A stretch of 64,000 nucleotides of DNA from Microbacterium sufflavum (GCF_023101165.1 NZ_CP078076.1:2232001-2296000), one strand, 5' to 3'. Shown: positions 45,843 to 56,132, numbered from the stretch's first letter. The notes: a model not told the origin generated them from the letters alone. Made by a program: numbers and translations.

Positions 45843-46634
45843 TCACCCGGGCAGCCCGAACAGCTCGGGCCAGGTGGCGGCCGCCCACGGGTAGCCGACG
45901 AACACGGTCGCGTCGATGAGGAAGTGCGCCACCAGGAACGGCAGCAGTCGTCCCGTCCGCTGGTACATCCACCCGAACAGCAGCCCCATCGCGAGGTTGC
46001 CGACGAACGCCCCCGGCCCCTGGTACAGGTGGTAGGTCGCGCGGAGCACGGAGGTGGCGACGATGATCGTCCACGGCGACCAGCCGAGCTGCCGCAGCCG
46101 CGCGAAGAGGTAGCCGAGCACCACGAACTCCTCCTGCAGGGAGGCGCGGGCCGCCGCGAGCAGCAGGATCGGCACGGTCCACCAGTGGGCGTCGAGTCCC
46201 GCGGGGTTCACGGCCACGAACAGGCCGGCCGCCCGGCCGCCGAGGTAGAGCGCGAGGCCCGGCACGCCGATCGCCACCACGAGCAGCACGCCGCGGGCCA
46301 CGTCGACGCCGATGCGGGTGCCGTCGAGCCCGAGCCGCCCGAGGTGCGGTCGTCGGCGCTGCCACAGCAGGAAGCACACCAGCAGCACGGGCACGAGCGA
46401 GAAGCCGATCGAGAGCAGCTGATAGACGAGGTCGAACACCTCGCGGTCGCTGCGGGACGGGTTGAGCGTCGCGGTCTGGTCGGCCAGGGGCACGTCGTCG
46501 GTCAGGCGGTAGGCCAGCTGCACGATCGCGTAGACCGCCGACTGCCCGAGCCCCAGGGCCAGCACGATCGCGATCTCCCACCACAGGCGCGCACGGCCCT
46601 CGCGGCGCGAGGACATCGGGGGAGCGGGGGTCAC
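45843..46634 (-). CDS. CPBP-family intramembrane protease
   Basis: A 263-residue membrane protein with about eight helices. The CPBP/Abi (CAAX-protease-like) domain is in the C-terminal half: SLQEEFVVLGYLF (motif 1, with the Arg of EExxxR missing), ATYHLYQGPGAF (motif 2 His) and FLVAHFLIDAT (motif 3 His). Such proteins are glutamic proteases; some act in prenyl-protein processing or bacteriocin immunity. Substrate is unknown. The GTG at 46634 lies seven bases after TAGCAT on the minus strand and is preferred to ATG 46616. It is divergent from typA. Confidence 0.8.
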   Translation of the reverse strand: MTPAPPMSSRREGRARLWWEIAIVLALGLGQSAVYAIVQLAYRLTDDVPLADQTATLNPSRSDREVFDLVYQLLSIGFSLVPVLLVCFLLWQRRRPHLGRLGLDGTRIGVDVARGVLLVVAIGVPGLALYLGGRAAGLFVAVNPAGLDAHWWTVPILLLAAARASLQEEFVVLGYLFARLRQLGWSPWTIIVATSVLRATYHLYQGPGAFVGNLAMGLLFGWMYQRTGRLLPFLVAHFLIDATVFVGYPWAAATWPELFGLPG

Positions 46635-46641
46635 GGAGTCG

Positions 46642-46647
46642 ATGCTA
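46642..46647 (-). promoter_or_regulatory. -10 box upstream of the CPBP gene
   Basis: TAGCAT on the minus strand, seven bases before the GTG at 46634. Confidence 0.5.
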
Positions 46648-46682
46648 CGACGTGCCTCGGAGATCCGATCCGGCGCGTACGT

Positions 46683-46688
46683 TATCCT
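46683..46688 (+). promoter_or_regulatory. -10 box of typA
   Basis: TATCCT, about 48 bases before the typA ATG; the leader carries a TGAGGA ribosome binding site. Confidence 0.45.
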
Positions 46689-46736
46689 GGAACGTCGGCT
46701 TCCCGGCGCAACCCCACACTCTTTGAGGACCCTTGT

Positions 46737-48650
<1,914 letters not shown>

Positions 48651-48670
48651 GGCATCCCCGCACCCTTCCG

Positions 48671-48702
48671 AGAGGGCCCCACGCTCCGGCGTGGGGCCCT
48701 CT
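48671..48702 (+). terminator. intrinsic terminator of typA
   Basis: A perfect 14-bp stem, AGAGGGCCCCACGC (48671-48684) with its complement (48689-48702) around TCCG, followed by TCTC. Confidence 0.88.
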
Positions 48703-48736
48703 TCTCATGAAAATGCCAGGTGGGGGCTAGGTCGAT

Positions 48737-48794
48737 GACGCAGACTCGTTCACTTGCGTCCGGGGCAATCTCCCGATGAGTGTCCCGCATCGGG
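48737..48794 (+). promoter_or_regulatory. two leader hairpins before the lysozyme-like gene
   Basis: GACGCA/TGCGTC (48737-48742/48755-48760) and CCCGATG/CATCGGG (48772-48778/48788-48794) lie between typA and the 48822 start. No known riboswitch was recognised; the fold may control translation. Confidence 0.35.
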
Positions 48795-48821
48795 CGCACG
48801 ACGACCCGAAAGTCGAACCTA

Positions 48822-49706
48822 ATGCTTCAGAAGACCCGTGCGCTTCGGCGCGCCTCCGAGCTGGCTGCCGCGCGCGCCGCCGTCACCCGTACCCCGCTGC
48901 TCGTCCTGGGCACCGCGGCCGCCGCCCTCGTGGGGATCACCCTCACGGTCGGGGTGACGGCCGCCCCCGCCACCGGCACCGCGCAGCCGGCCGCGTCGGC
49001 CGCGATCACGAGCCAGGCCTTCGGTGCGGAACCGCTCACCCGCATCGCCGACGAGGCCGTGATGACGGTGTCGAAGGGGAAGGATGCGGTCGCAGCGGCG
49101 GACGCCCTGACCGCCGAGGTCTCCGCGTCCGGCCTCGACGTGAGCGCTGCGGCCCCGGTGGACACGACGCCGCTCGAGGATGACCTGGAGACCCTCGACG
49201 ACCGTGCGACCCTGCCCTTGCTCCTCGTGACGGTCGCGACCGAGCAGGCCGCCGTCGAGACCGAGAAGGTCGTCGCGGAGACCGCGGCGCTGCAGCAGGC
49301 GTACACGGCGGCGCAGGAGCAGAAGGCCGCGGAGGAGGCGGCGCGCGTCGCCGCCGAGCAGGCCGCTGCGGCCGCCGCCGCGCTCGCCGCGGCCAACACG
49401 GTGGACGGCGCGAAGGCGACCGCGCAGCAGATGATGGCCGACCGCTACGGCTGGGGCGGCGATCAGTTCTCCTGCCTGAACTCGCTGTGGAACAAGGAGT
49501 CGGGCTGGAACTACCGGGCGTACAACGCCGATGGCGGTGCCACCGGGATCCCGCAGGCGCTTCCCGGCAGCAAGATGGCCTCGGCCGGCGCCGACTGGCA
49601 GACCAACGCGGCCACCCAGATCGCGTGGGGCCTGAAGTACATCGCTGATGCCTACGGCACGCCCTGCAGCGCCTGGGGCCACTCGCAGGCGATGAACTGG
49701 TACTGA
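48822..49706 (+). CDS. secreted lysozyme/transglycosylase-like protein
   Basis: A 294-residue exported protein. After a basic N-terminus, residues 24-48 are a signal or anchor segment (PLLVLGTAAAALVGITLTVGV). An Ala/Glu-rich stretch, probably a coiled coil, runs to about residue 200. The C-terminal ~90 residues have the lysozyme-like fold of actinobacterial transglycosylase-like proteins: SLWNKESGWNYRA, with the likely catalytic Glu, NADGGATGIPQALPG, and AWGHSQAMNWY at the end. It probably cuts or remodels peptidoglycan. The start is uncertain: ATG 48822 lacks a good ribosome binding site, and GTG 48780 in the same frame would add 14 residues. Confidence 0.82.
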   Translation: MLQKTRALRRASELAAARAAVTRTPLLVLGTAAAALVGITLTVGVTAAPATGTAQPAASAAITSQAFGAEPLTRIADEAVMTVSKGKDAVAAADALTAEVSASGLDVSAAAPVDTTPLEDDLETLDDRATLPLLLVTVATEQAAVETEKVVAETAALQQAYTAAQEQKAAEEAARVAAEQAAAAAAALAAANTVDGAKATAQQMMADRYGWGGDQFSCLNSLWNKESGWNYRAYNADGGATGIPQALPGSKMASAGADWQTNAATQIAWGLKYIADAYGTPCSAWGHSQAMNWY

Positions 49707-49743
49707 GCCCGAGCGGGCCGGAGGTCACGCACCGTGACGGGCC

Positions 49744-49749
49744 TATCCT
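49744..49749 (+). promoter_or_regulatory. -10 box of glsA
   Basis: TATCCT about 63 bases before the glsA start. Confidence 0.4.
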
Positions 49750-49811
49750 GAGAGGCGGTCGAGCGCTACGGTGACTGTGACGGCTGGGGAGCGTCGCGAA
49801 TCCGAGGAGGA

Positions 49812-50861
49812 GTGGTGCTCGATCCCGTCGCCTGGCTCGATGTCCCGCAGGAGGTCTCGACGGGCACGCTGCCCGGCTGGGAGCGCGTGGACGAGATCGT
49901 CCGGGAGGCCCACGCCCGCTATGCCGGTGAGCGCGGAGGGCGCGTGGCCGACTACATCCCGGTGCTGGCCGAGGTGGACCCCGAGCTGTTCGGTCTCGCC
50001 GTCATCGAGGTCGGCGGCGGGGTGCACGACGCCGGAGACGCGCTGCACCCGTTCTCGATCCAGTCGATCTCGAAGATGTTCGTGTACGCCCTGGCGATCC
50101 AGGAGCACGGGCACGAGCGCGTCCGCGACATCGTCGGCGTCAACAACACCGGGCTCGCGTTCAACTCGGTCGTCGCGCTGGAGCTGAACGAGGGCCATCC
50201 GCGCAACCCGATGGTCAACGCCGGCGCGATCGCGACCACGGCGCTGATGCCGGGCGCGACCGCGGTCGAACAGTGGGAACGGGTGCGGGAGGGGCTGTCG
50301 GCGTTCGCCGGACGGCCGCTGAGCCTCGACGGCGAGGTGTACGCGTCGGAGGCGGCGTCGAACGACCGCAACCGCGCCCTCGGCTGGCTGCTCAAGAGCT
50401 ACGGACGCCTGGCGGGCGACCCGGACCAGATCGTCGATGTGTACACGCGGCAGTGCGCGCTGAGCGTGACGGCGCACGACCTGGCCGTCATGGGGGCGAC
50501 GCTCGCCGACGGCGGCGTGAACCCGATCACGGGGGAGCGCGTGGTGACGGCGGACGTGTGCCGCGACACGCTCGCGGTCGTCGCAGCGAGCGGCCTCTAC
50601 GAGAACTCCGGCGACTGGTTGTTCGAGATCGGTCTCCCGGCGAAGTCCGGTGTCGCGGGAGGGATCGTCGCGGTCTCGCCGGGCAAAGGGGCGGCTGCCG
50701 GGTTCTCGCCGCGGCTGGACGACGCGGGCAACTCCGTGCGGTCGCAGATGGCGATCGGCCATCTGTCGCGCTCGCTCGGGCTCAATCTGTTCGCCTCCGC
50801 ACCCGCGCAGGCGGACGACTCGCGGAGCGGTCCCCGACCGGCGGGGAAGGAGCGATCATGA
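49812..50861 (+). CDS. glsA: glutaminase
   Basis: A 349-residue glutaminase of the serine-dependent beta-lactamase-like family, which hydrolyses glutamine to glutamate and ammonia. The SxxK nucleophile is in HPFSIQSISKMFVYALAIQ. NNTGLAFNSVVALEL, NPMVNAGAIATTAL, RNRALGWLLKS, YTRQCALSVTAHDLAVMG and the final SGVAGGIVAVSPGKG all fit. Two GTG codons (49812, 49815) follow AGGAGG; the second is better spaced. The stop overlaps the next gene by ATGA, so the enzyme and an MFS transporter are co-translated. Confidence 0.95.
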   Translation: MVLDPVAWLDVPQEVSTGTLPGWERVDEIVREAHARYAGERGGRVADYIPVLAEVDPELFGLAVIEVGGGVHDAGDALHPFSIQSISKMFVYALAIQEHGHERVRDIVGVNNTGLAFNSVVALELNEGHPRNPMVNAGAIATTALMPGATAVEQWERVREGLSAFAGRPLSLDGEVYASEAASNDRNRALGWLLKSYGRLAGDPDQIVDVYTRQCALSVTAHDLAVMGATLADGGVNPITGERVVTADVCRDTLAVVAASGLYENSGDWLFEIGLPAKSGVAGGIVAVSPGKGAAAGFSPRLDDAGNSVRSQMAIGHLSRSLGLNLFASAPAQADDSRSGPRPAGKERS

Positions 50862-52483
50862 CGGAGACGGTGCAGGCGCCAGCGAAGACCTCGTGGCTGC
50901 CGATGGTGAGTCTGTTCCTCGCGCAGGTGCTGATGTCGTTCAATGTGGCGGCGCTGCCCATCTCCCTGGGCGGCATGGTCGGTGAGTTCGGCGTGCCGCC
51001 GACACTCGCCAGCACCACCATCGTGATGTACGGCCTGGCGGTCGCGGCGCTCGTGATGACGGGCGCGAAGCTCGGGCAGCGCGTCGGCTGGGTGCTGATC
51101 TTCCGGGTGGTGGTCGCCCTGTTCGCCGGCTCCGCGATCATGATGCTCACCGCCCCCGGCATCTGGTGGGCGATCGCCGGTCAGGCGGTGGCCGGGGCGG
51201 CCGCGGCCATCATCGTGCCGTCCATCGTGGCGCTGATCGCCGAGAACTACCGCGGATCCCAGCAGGCCACCGCGATCGGGGCCATCGGCTCCGCCCGCGC
51301 CATCTCGGGTGTCAGCGCCTTCCTCATCGGCGGCACACTGGGCACGCTCGTCGGCTGGCGCCCGCTGTTCTTCATCGTGCTGGCGATCGCGGTCGCCGTC
51401 TTCGCCCTGAGCTTCACGCTGCGCGGCGACCGCGGCGACGCCTCCATCCGCATCGACCTCGTGGCGTCGCTCCTGATCGGCGGCGCGATCGTGCTGCTGA
51501 CGCTCGGGTTCAACAACCTCAACGGCTGGGGTGCGCTGGCCGCATCGCCGGCCGCCCCGTTCAGTGTGCTGGGGCTGTCGCCGGCACCGCTGTTCATCGT
51601 GCTCGGCCTCGTGCTGGGGCAGGCGTTCTTCCTGTGGACGCGGCGGCGCATGGCGGAGGGCAAGGTACCGCTCATCGACCTCAGTGTGCTGGGGTCGTCG
51701 CGCGAGCGTGCCGCCGTCTACGCCATGTTCATCGTCGTGGGGCTCGAGGCGTGCGTGAACTTCACGATCCCGCTGTACATCCAGATCGTGCAGGGGAGGA
51801 CCCCGTTCGACACGTCGTTGGCGATGATGCCGTTCAACCTCACGGTCTTCCTGACCGCGACACTGGTCGTGCGCTTCTACAAGCGCTACCCCCCGCGCAC
51901 CATCGGGGTGTTCGGCTTCACCCTCACCACCGCCGCGCTCGTGTGGCTCTCGGTCGTCGTGACGAACAACTGGGAGACCGTGCCGACGATCGCGGGGCTG
52001 ATCGTGTTCGGCATCGGACAGGGCGCCCTGGTCACGCTGGTGTTCAACGTGCTGGTCACGGCGGCCCCCGCGGAGCTGGCGGGCGACGTGGGCTCCCTGC
52101 GCGGCACGACGCAGAACCTCGCGTCGGCGGTGGGGACGGCTCTCGCCGGCGCGCTGCTGGTGTCGCTGCTCGCCCTGAACGTCGGTCGCGCGGTGGTCGA
52201 GCATCCGGAGCTGCCGCCGTCGCTGGTGGCGCAGGTGCCGATGGACGACGTGAACTTCATCAGCAACGACGACCTGCGCGTGGTGCTGGAGTCGACGGAC
52301 GCCACGGAGGAGCAGGTGGATGCGGCGGTCGCCGTGAACGAGCAGGCGCGTCTGAGCACGCTCAAGCTCGGACTGCTGCTGCTGGCGGCGGTGAGCGCCC
52401 TGGCGATCCTCCCGGCGTCGCGGCTGCCGCAGTACCGGCCGCACGAGATCCCCGATCCGTCGCCGTCGAGCGGCTCGGACTGA
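50858..52483 (+). CDS. MFS transporter coupled to glutaminase
   Basis: A 541-residue MFS protein with about 14 predicted helices, like DHA2 exporters. MSFNVAALPISLGGMVGEFGV follows helix 1, and GSARAISGVSAFLIGGTLG lies in helix 5. The C-terminal part has a 60-residue extracytoplasmic loop between the last helices (MDDVNFISNDDLRVVLEST). GGGGAAGGAG precedes the ATG at 50858. The four-base overlap with glsA suggests that it moves glutamine, glutamate or a related compound, but general efflux is also possible. Confidence 0.85.
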   Translation: MTETVQAPAKTSWLPMVSLFLAQVLMSFNVAALPISLGGMVGEFGVPPTLASTTIVMYGLAVAALVMTGAKLGQRVGWVLIFRVVVALFAGSAIMMLTAPGIWWAIAGQAVAGAAAAIIVPSIVALIAENYRGSQQATAIGAIGSARAISGVSAFLIGGTLGTLVGWRPLFFIVLAIAVAVFALSFTLRGDRGDASIRIDLVASLLIGGAIVLLTLGFNNLNGWGALAASPAAPFSVLGLSPAPLFIVLGLVLGQAFFLWTRRRMAEGKVPLIDLSVLGSSRERAAVYAMFIVVGLEACVNFTIPLYIQIVQGRTPFDTSLAMMPFNLTVFLTATLVVRFYKRYPPRTIGVFGFTLTTAALVWLSVVVTNNWETVPTIAGLIVFGIGQGALVTLVFNVLVTAAPAELAGDVGSLRGTTQNLASAVGTALAGALLVSLLALNVGRAVVEHPELPPSLVAQVPMDDVNFISNDDLRVVLESTDATEEQVDAAVAVNEQARLSTLKLGLLLLAAVSALAILPASRLPQYRPHEIPDPSPSSGSD

Positions 52484-52491
52484 GGCGGCGC

Positions 52492-53040
52492 TCAGCGCAG
52501 CTCGGAGATGAGGACCGCGCTCGTCCCGGGCTTGGTGGCCTCGAAGATGTGCGACACGTCTCCGGCGTACGTGAGGTAGTCGCCGGGGTCGAGCACGACG
52601 GGCTCGTCGGGCGGGCCGATGCGGGCCTGGCCCGCGATCAGGATCACGTGCTCGATCGTGCCCGGGTGGTGCGGGTCGGAACGGCGGGGGTCTCCGGGCT
52701 CGGCCTGGATCAGGTACACGTCGCGCCGGGCGCCGGGCGGGCTGGCCGAGAGGAGGGTCGCGCTGTAGGCGGCGGCGGACGAGGGCACGCCCGCGAGCTC
52801 GTCGGCGCGGATGAGCGTGGGCGCGTTGGCCTGCTGGTCGACCAGCACCGCGAAGGGCACCCCGAGGGCGACGCCCAGGGCCCACAGCGTCTCGACGCTG
52901 GGGTTGCCCGCGCCGCTCTCGAGCTGTGAGACGGTCGCCTTGGAGACGCCGGCGCGGCGGGCGAGCTCCGAGACGGACAGGCTCGCGGCCTCTCGCTCGC
53001 GGCGGAGCGTGCGGGCGAGGCGGGTGCGGAGATCCTCCAT
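52492..53040 (-). CDS. XRE-cupin transcriptional regulator
   Basis: A 182-residue regulator. The helix-turn-helix domain (about residues 8-65) has SLSVSELARRAGVSKATVSQLE and NPSVETLWALGVALGVPFAVLVD. The C-terminal cupin (about 100-182) has HPGTIEHVILIAGQARIG and LDPGDYLTYAGDVSHIFEA and probably binds a small ligand. It is divergent from azlCD, and this pairing is common, so it probably represses amino-acid export until the ligand appears. On the minus strand CATGAT lies six bases before the ATG, and the operator-like repeat is directly upstream. Confidence 0.9.
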   Translation of the reverse strand: MEDLRTRLARTLRREREAASLSVSELARRAGVSKATVSQLESGAGNPSVETLWALGVALGVPFAVLVDQQANAPTLIRADELAGVPSSAAAYSATLLSASPPGARRDVYLIQAEPGDPRRSDPHHPGTIEHVILIAGQARIGPPDEPVVLDPGDYLTYAGDVSHIFEATKPGTSAVLISELR

Positions 53041-53052
53041 GCGTTCATCATG

Positions 53053-53122
53053 TCAAACGATCGTTCGCTTGACTATCCACCAGCAGCTGTTCAGAATGAT
53101 GGTCATGCGTTCACTCAAACGA
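53053..53122. promoter_or_regulatory. operator-like repeats between XRE gene and azlC
   Basis: TCAAACGA (53053-53060) and TCGCTTGA (53065-53072) form an inverted repeat (7 of 8). TCAAACGA recurs at 53115-53122. A -35-like TTGACT (53069-53074) overlaps the first site, with CAGAAT 17 bases later, so binding would block azlC and the regulator gene. Confidence 0.5.
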
Positions 53123-53142
53123 ACAGAGCGCGCGGTGTCCCG

Positions 53143-53859
53143 GTGACCGCGGAACGCGAGGTGTGGCGCGAGGCGCTCGGCGTCGTGCTCGCCACCAGCG
53201 CCTACGGCATCTCGTTCGGTGCCCTCGCCGTCGCCTCCGGGCTGGACGTGTGGCAGACCTGCGTGCTGAGCCTGCTGATGTTCACGGGCGGGTCGCAGTT
53301 CGCGTTCATCGGCGTCTTCGCCTCGGGCGGCCTCGCCGCCCTCCCGTCGGCGATCGCCTCGGCCGCGCTGCTCGGCGTGCGCAACGTCGCCTACGGCATG
53401 CGCATGTCGCCCCTCGTCGGAGGAGGACCGTGGCGCCGTGCGGCCGCCGCGCACTTCACGATCGACGAGTCCACCGCCGTCGCGATCGCCCAGAACGACC
53501 CTCGCCTGCGCCGGGTGGGCTTCTGGGTCACGGGCGTGGGCATCTTCATCGGCTGGAACCTGACCACCCTCACCGGAGCCCTCGTCGGCGACGTGCTCGG
53601 CGACCCGAAGGCCTGGGGCTTGGACGCGGCGGCCGCGGCAGCGTTCCTCGCCCTGCTGTGGCCGCGCCTCCGTCAGCGCCAGGCGGTGGCCGTCGGCGTG
53701 GCGGCGGCAGTGGTCGCGGCGGCGTTGACCCCGTTCCTCATGCCGGGGTTGCCGGTGCTGATCGCCGCGGTCGTCGCGATCGCGGTCGGGTGGTTCAACT
53801 GGCTCGGGCGGGACGACGCGGGGCGCGAGCCGCTCGAGACGCGGGAGGCCGGCGCATGA
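53143..53859 (+). CDS. azlC: AzlC-type branched-chain amino-acid exporter, large subunit
   Basis: A 238-residue membrane protein of the AzlC/BrnF family, which exports branched-chain amino acids (and methionine in Corynebacterium) together with AzlD. SAYGISFGALAVASGLDVWQ and the family stretch FTGGSQFAFIGVFASGG are present, then NVAYGMRMSPLV and AHFTIDESTAVAIAQ. GTG 53143 was preferred: an ATG at 53050 would place coding sequence over the operator repeats and add residues outside the family. The stop overlaps azlD by ATGA. Confidence 0.9.
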   Translation: MTAEREVWREALGVVLATSAYGISFGALAVASGLDVWQTCVLSLLMFTGGSQFAFIGVFASGGLAALPSAIASAALLGVRNVAYGMRMSPLVGGGPWRRAAAAHFTIDESTAVAIAQNDPRLRRVGFWVTGVGIFIGWNLTTLTGALVGDVLGDPKAWGLDAAAAAAFLALLWPRLRQRQAVAVGVAAAVVAAALTPFLMPGLPVLIAAVVAIAVGWFNWLGRDDAGREPLETREAGA

Positions 53860-54170
53860 GCCTGTGGAGCGCCGTCCTGCTGGCCCCCCTGATCTGCCTC
53901 GCGCTCAAGGCCGCGGGCTACCTCGTGCCGCCGAAGGTGCTCGAGGCGCCGCGTCCCGCCCGCATCTCCGATCTGCTCACGGTGGCCCTGCTCGCGGCAC
54001 TCGTCGCAGTGCAGACCCTCGGCGACGGTCAGGCCATCACGGTCGACGCCCGCGTGCCCGCGCTGCTGGTGGCGGCCGGACTGCTGTGGCTGCGGCAGTC
54101 GTTCCTCGTGGTGGTCGTGGCGGCGGCGCTGGTGGCGGCGCTGCTGCGCCTGTTCGGGCTCGCGAGCTGA
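53856..54170 (+). CDS. azlD: AzlD-type exporter, small subunit
   Basis: A 104-residue protein with three to four membrane helices, of normal AzlD length. KAAGYLVPPKVLEAPRPARI is the conserved region after helix 1, and LLWLRQSFLVVVVAAAL the end. It forms the exporter with AzlC and is translated through a four-base overlap. Confidence 0.9.
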   Translation: MSLWSAVLLAPLICLALKAAGYLVPPKVLEAPRPARISDLLTVALLAALVAVQTLGDGQAITVDARVPALLVAAGLLWLRQSFLVVVVAAALVAALLRLFGLAS

Positions 54171-54198
54171 TCGGCGGGTGCCGCGACCGCCGCGCGGA

Positions 54199-54204
54199 TA
54201 GGAT
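54199..54204 (+). promoter_or_regulatory. -10 box of leaderless promoter for 54211 gene
   Basis: TAGGAT lies six bases before GTG 54211, which selects this codon over the in-frame GTG at 54217. Confidence 0.6.
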
Positions 54205-54210
54205 CGAGGG

Positions 54211-54621
54211 GTGCGCGTGAACGGGATCTCGAGGGTGCTGTCGTGGGTCGCCGCGGCCCTGGTCGGCGGTGTCTACGGCGTGGCCGGGACCATCGCGCAC
54301 AGCGTGATGTGGGGCCCGATCCCGGTCGGCCTGATCGTCGCGGCGATCGCCTGCGCCGCCATCCTGGTGGCGATCCGCGCGCTCACCCACGACCGCTGGG
54401 CGGCCGTCGCCGCAGGGCTCGGGATGCTCGGCATGCTGGTCATGATCTCCGGTGTGGGCCCCGGCGGCTCCGTCGTGGTGCAGGACTCCCTCGCCGGTCG
54501 CATCTGGACCTACCTGGCGGCGGGGATCGTGCTGCTCGTTGTCGCGTGGCCGTCGTTCTCGCGCCCGCCCGCACGACCCGCGAGCGCGCCGACGGAGGAT
54601 CGGGAGCCGAGCGCGACGTAG
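54211..54621 (+). CDS. four-helix membrane protein, possibly DUF6113
   Basis: A 136-residue membrane protein with hydrophobic segments at about 10-30, 34-56, 62-82 and 98-113 and a Pro/Ala-rich tail. It recalls the DUF6113 proteins found beside ferredoxin and dapC in related genomes; this is from memory. The function is unknown. The GTG start at 54211 is fixed by the -10 box six bases upstream. The ferredoxin gene follows after 9 bp with its own -10 box inside the end of this gene. Confidence 0.7.
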   Translation: MRVNGISRVLSWVAAALVGGVYGVAGTIAHSVMWGPIPVGLIVAAIACAAILVAIRALTHDRWAAVAAGLGMLGMLVMISGVGPGGSVVVQDSLAGRIWTYLAAGIVLLVVAWPSFSRPPARPASAPTEDREPSAT

Positions 54622-54624
54622 ACT
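54619..54624 (+). promoter_or_regulatory. -10 box of leaderless ferredoxin promoter
   Basis: TAGACT overlaps the stop of the preceding gene and lies six bases before GTG 54631. Confidence 0.65.
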
Positions 54625-54630
54625 GGAGCG

Positions 54631-54951
54631 GTGACGTATGTGATCGCCCTCCCGTGCGTCGATGTCAAGGATCGCGCCTGCATCGACGAGTGCCCCGTTG
54701 ACTGCATCTACGAGGGCGAACGGTCGTTGTACATCCACCCGGACGAATGCGTCGACTGCGGTGCCTGTGAGCCGGTGTGCCCCGTCGAGGCCATCTACTA
54801 CGAGGACGACCTGCCCGACGAGTGGCAGGACTACTACAAGGCCAACGTCGAGTTCTTCGACGAGATCGGCTCGCCGGGAGGCGCCGCCAAGGTCGGCGTC
54901 TACCCGTTCGACCACCCGATCATCGCCGCGCTGCCGCCGCAGGGCGAGTAG
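54631..54951 (+). CDS. fdxA: seven-iron ferredoxin
   Basis: A 106-residue ferredoxin with eight cysteines at 9, 17, 21, 25, 40, 43, 46 and 50. The spacing matches Azotobacter FdI: C9, C17 and C50 would hold a [3Fe-4S] cluster, and C21, C40, C43 and C46 a [4Fe-4S] cluster, with C25 free. A C-terminal extension of about 50 residues ([16 protein letters not shown]) is typical of actinobacterial FdxA. It carries electrons, often for cytochromes P450 or nitrite and sulfite reduction; the partner here is unknown. dapC follows after 9 bp. Confidence 0.95.
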   Translation: MTYVIALPCVDVKDRACIDECPVDCIYEGERSLYIHPDECVDCGACEPVCPVEAIYYEDDLPDEWQDYYKANVEFFDEIGSPGGAAKVGVYPFDHPIIAALPPQGE

Positions 54952-54960
54952 GCGCCGGCC

Positions 54961-56073
54961 GTGAGCGTCCGCGACCTCGCCGACTACCCGTGGGACGCGG
55001 TCGTCCCGTTCCGTGACCGCGCAGCGCAGCACCCGGGCGGTCTGGTCGACCTCTCGGTCGGCTCGCCCGTCGACCCGACGCCCGACATCATCCGCCGGGC
55101 GCTCGCCGAGGCGACAGACGCCCACGCCTATCCGCAGACGGTCGGCACGCCCGCGCTGCGCGAGGCCATCGTCGCCTGGTATGCGCGCCGCCGCGGCGTG
55201 CCGGATCTGCGCATCGACAACGTGCTGCCGACGATCGGCTCGAAGGAGCTCGTCGGGCTCCTGCCCACGCTGCTCGGTCTCGGGCCGGGCGACATCGTGG
55301 TGCACCCGCGCGTGGCCTATCCGACGTACGACGTGGGCGCCCGCGTCGCCGGAGCCACACCGCTCGCGGCCGACGATCCGGCGGAGTGGCCCGAGGGCAC
55401 GAAGCTCATCTGGATCAACACCCCGGGCAACCCCGACGGGCGCACCTGGAGCGTCGCGGAGCTCGCGGCCGCCGTGCGTCGCGCGCGCGAGCTGGGCGCG
55501 GTCCTGGCGAGCGACGAGTGCTACGCGGAGCTGGGGTGGGACGGCCCGTGGTCGACGGAGCCGATCCCGTCCGTGCTGGACCCGCGGGTGACCGACGGCA
55601 GCCGCGCCAACCTGCTCAGCGTGTACTCGCTCAGCAAGCAGTCGAACCTCGCGGGGTATCGCGCCGCCTTCGTGGCCGGGTGCGCCCGCATCGTGGGGGA
55701 GCTGCTCACCGCCCGCAAGCACCTCGGCCTCATGCCGCCCGCTCCGGTGCAGCACGCGATGGCCGTGGCGCTCGGCGACGACGCGCACGTGGCCGCGCAG
55801 AAGGAGCTGTACCGCGCCAGGCGCGACCTGCTCCGTCCGGCCCTGGAGGCCGCCGGCTTCCGCATCGACGGCTCGGAGGCGGGTCTCTACCTGTGGGCGA
55901 CGGAGGGACGCGACGCGTGGGAGTCGCTGGGGCGGCTCGCCGACCTGGGCATCCTCGCGGGTCCCGGCCTCTTCTACGGTGCCGACGCGGCGCAGCACGT
56001 GCGGCTCGCGCTGACCGCGCCGACCGAGCGGGTGAGCGCGGCGGCAGAGCGCCTGCACGACGGCGCTCTGTAG
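54961..56073 (+). CDS. dapC: succinyldiaminopimelate transaminase
   Basis: A 370-residue class I/II aminotransferase of the actinobacterial DapC type, which makes N-succinyl-LL-2,6-diaminopimelate in lysine and peptidoglycan synthesis. DLSVGSPVDPTPDIIRRAL opens the family fold, NTPGNPDGRTWS and SDECYAELGWDG lie at the PLP site, and YSLSKQSNLAGYRAAF holds the PLP lysine. The GTG at 54961 has little ribosome binding site. dapD and dapE lie 3-4 kb downstream, supporting this substrate over other aminotransferases. Confidence 0.92.
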   Translation: MSVRDLADYPWDAVVPFRDRAAQHPGGLVDLSVGSPVDPTPDIIRRALAEATDAHAYPQTVGTPALREAIVAWYARRRGVPDLRIDNVLPTIGSKELVGLLPTLLGLGPGDIVVHPRVAYPTYDVGARVAGATPLAADDPAEWPEGTKLIWINTPGNPDGRTWSVAELAAAVRRARELGAVLASDECYAELGWDGPWSTEPIPSVLDPRVTDGSRANLLSVYSLSKQSNLAGYRAAFVAGCARIVGELLTARKHLGLMPPAPVQHAMAVALGDDAHVAAQKELYRARRDLLRPALEAAGFRIDGSEAGLYLWATEGRDAWESLGRLADLGILAGPGLFYGADAAQHVRLALTAPTERVSAAAERLHDGAL

Positions 56074-56132
56074 CTTCCCTCAGCTCAGCGGCGATCTGTT
56101 TGGCGGTTGTCACAGTAGGCCGGTGGGACTAC

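Noticed and set aside
48703..48821. c-di-AMP (ydaO-type) riboswitch before the lysozyme-like gene
   Set aside because: The region is only about 120 bases and the conserved core of that class is not visible.
53050..53142. ATG 53050 as the azlC start
   Set aside because: It would put 31 extra residues over the promoter and operator repeats, and these do not look like the family.
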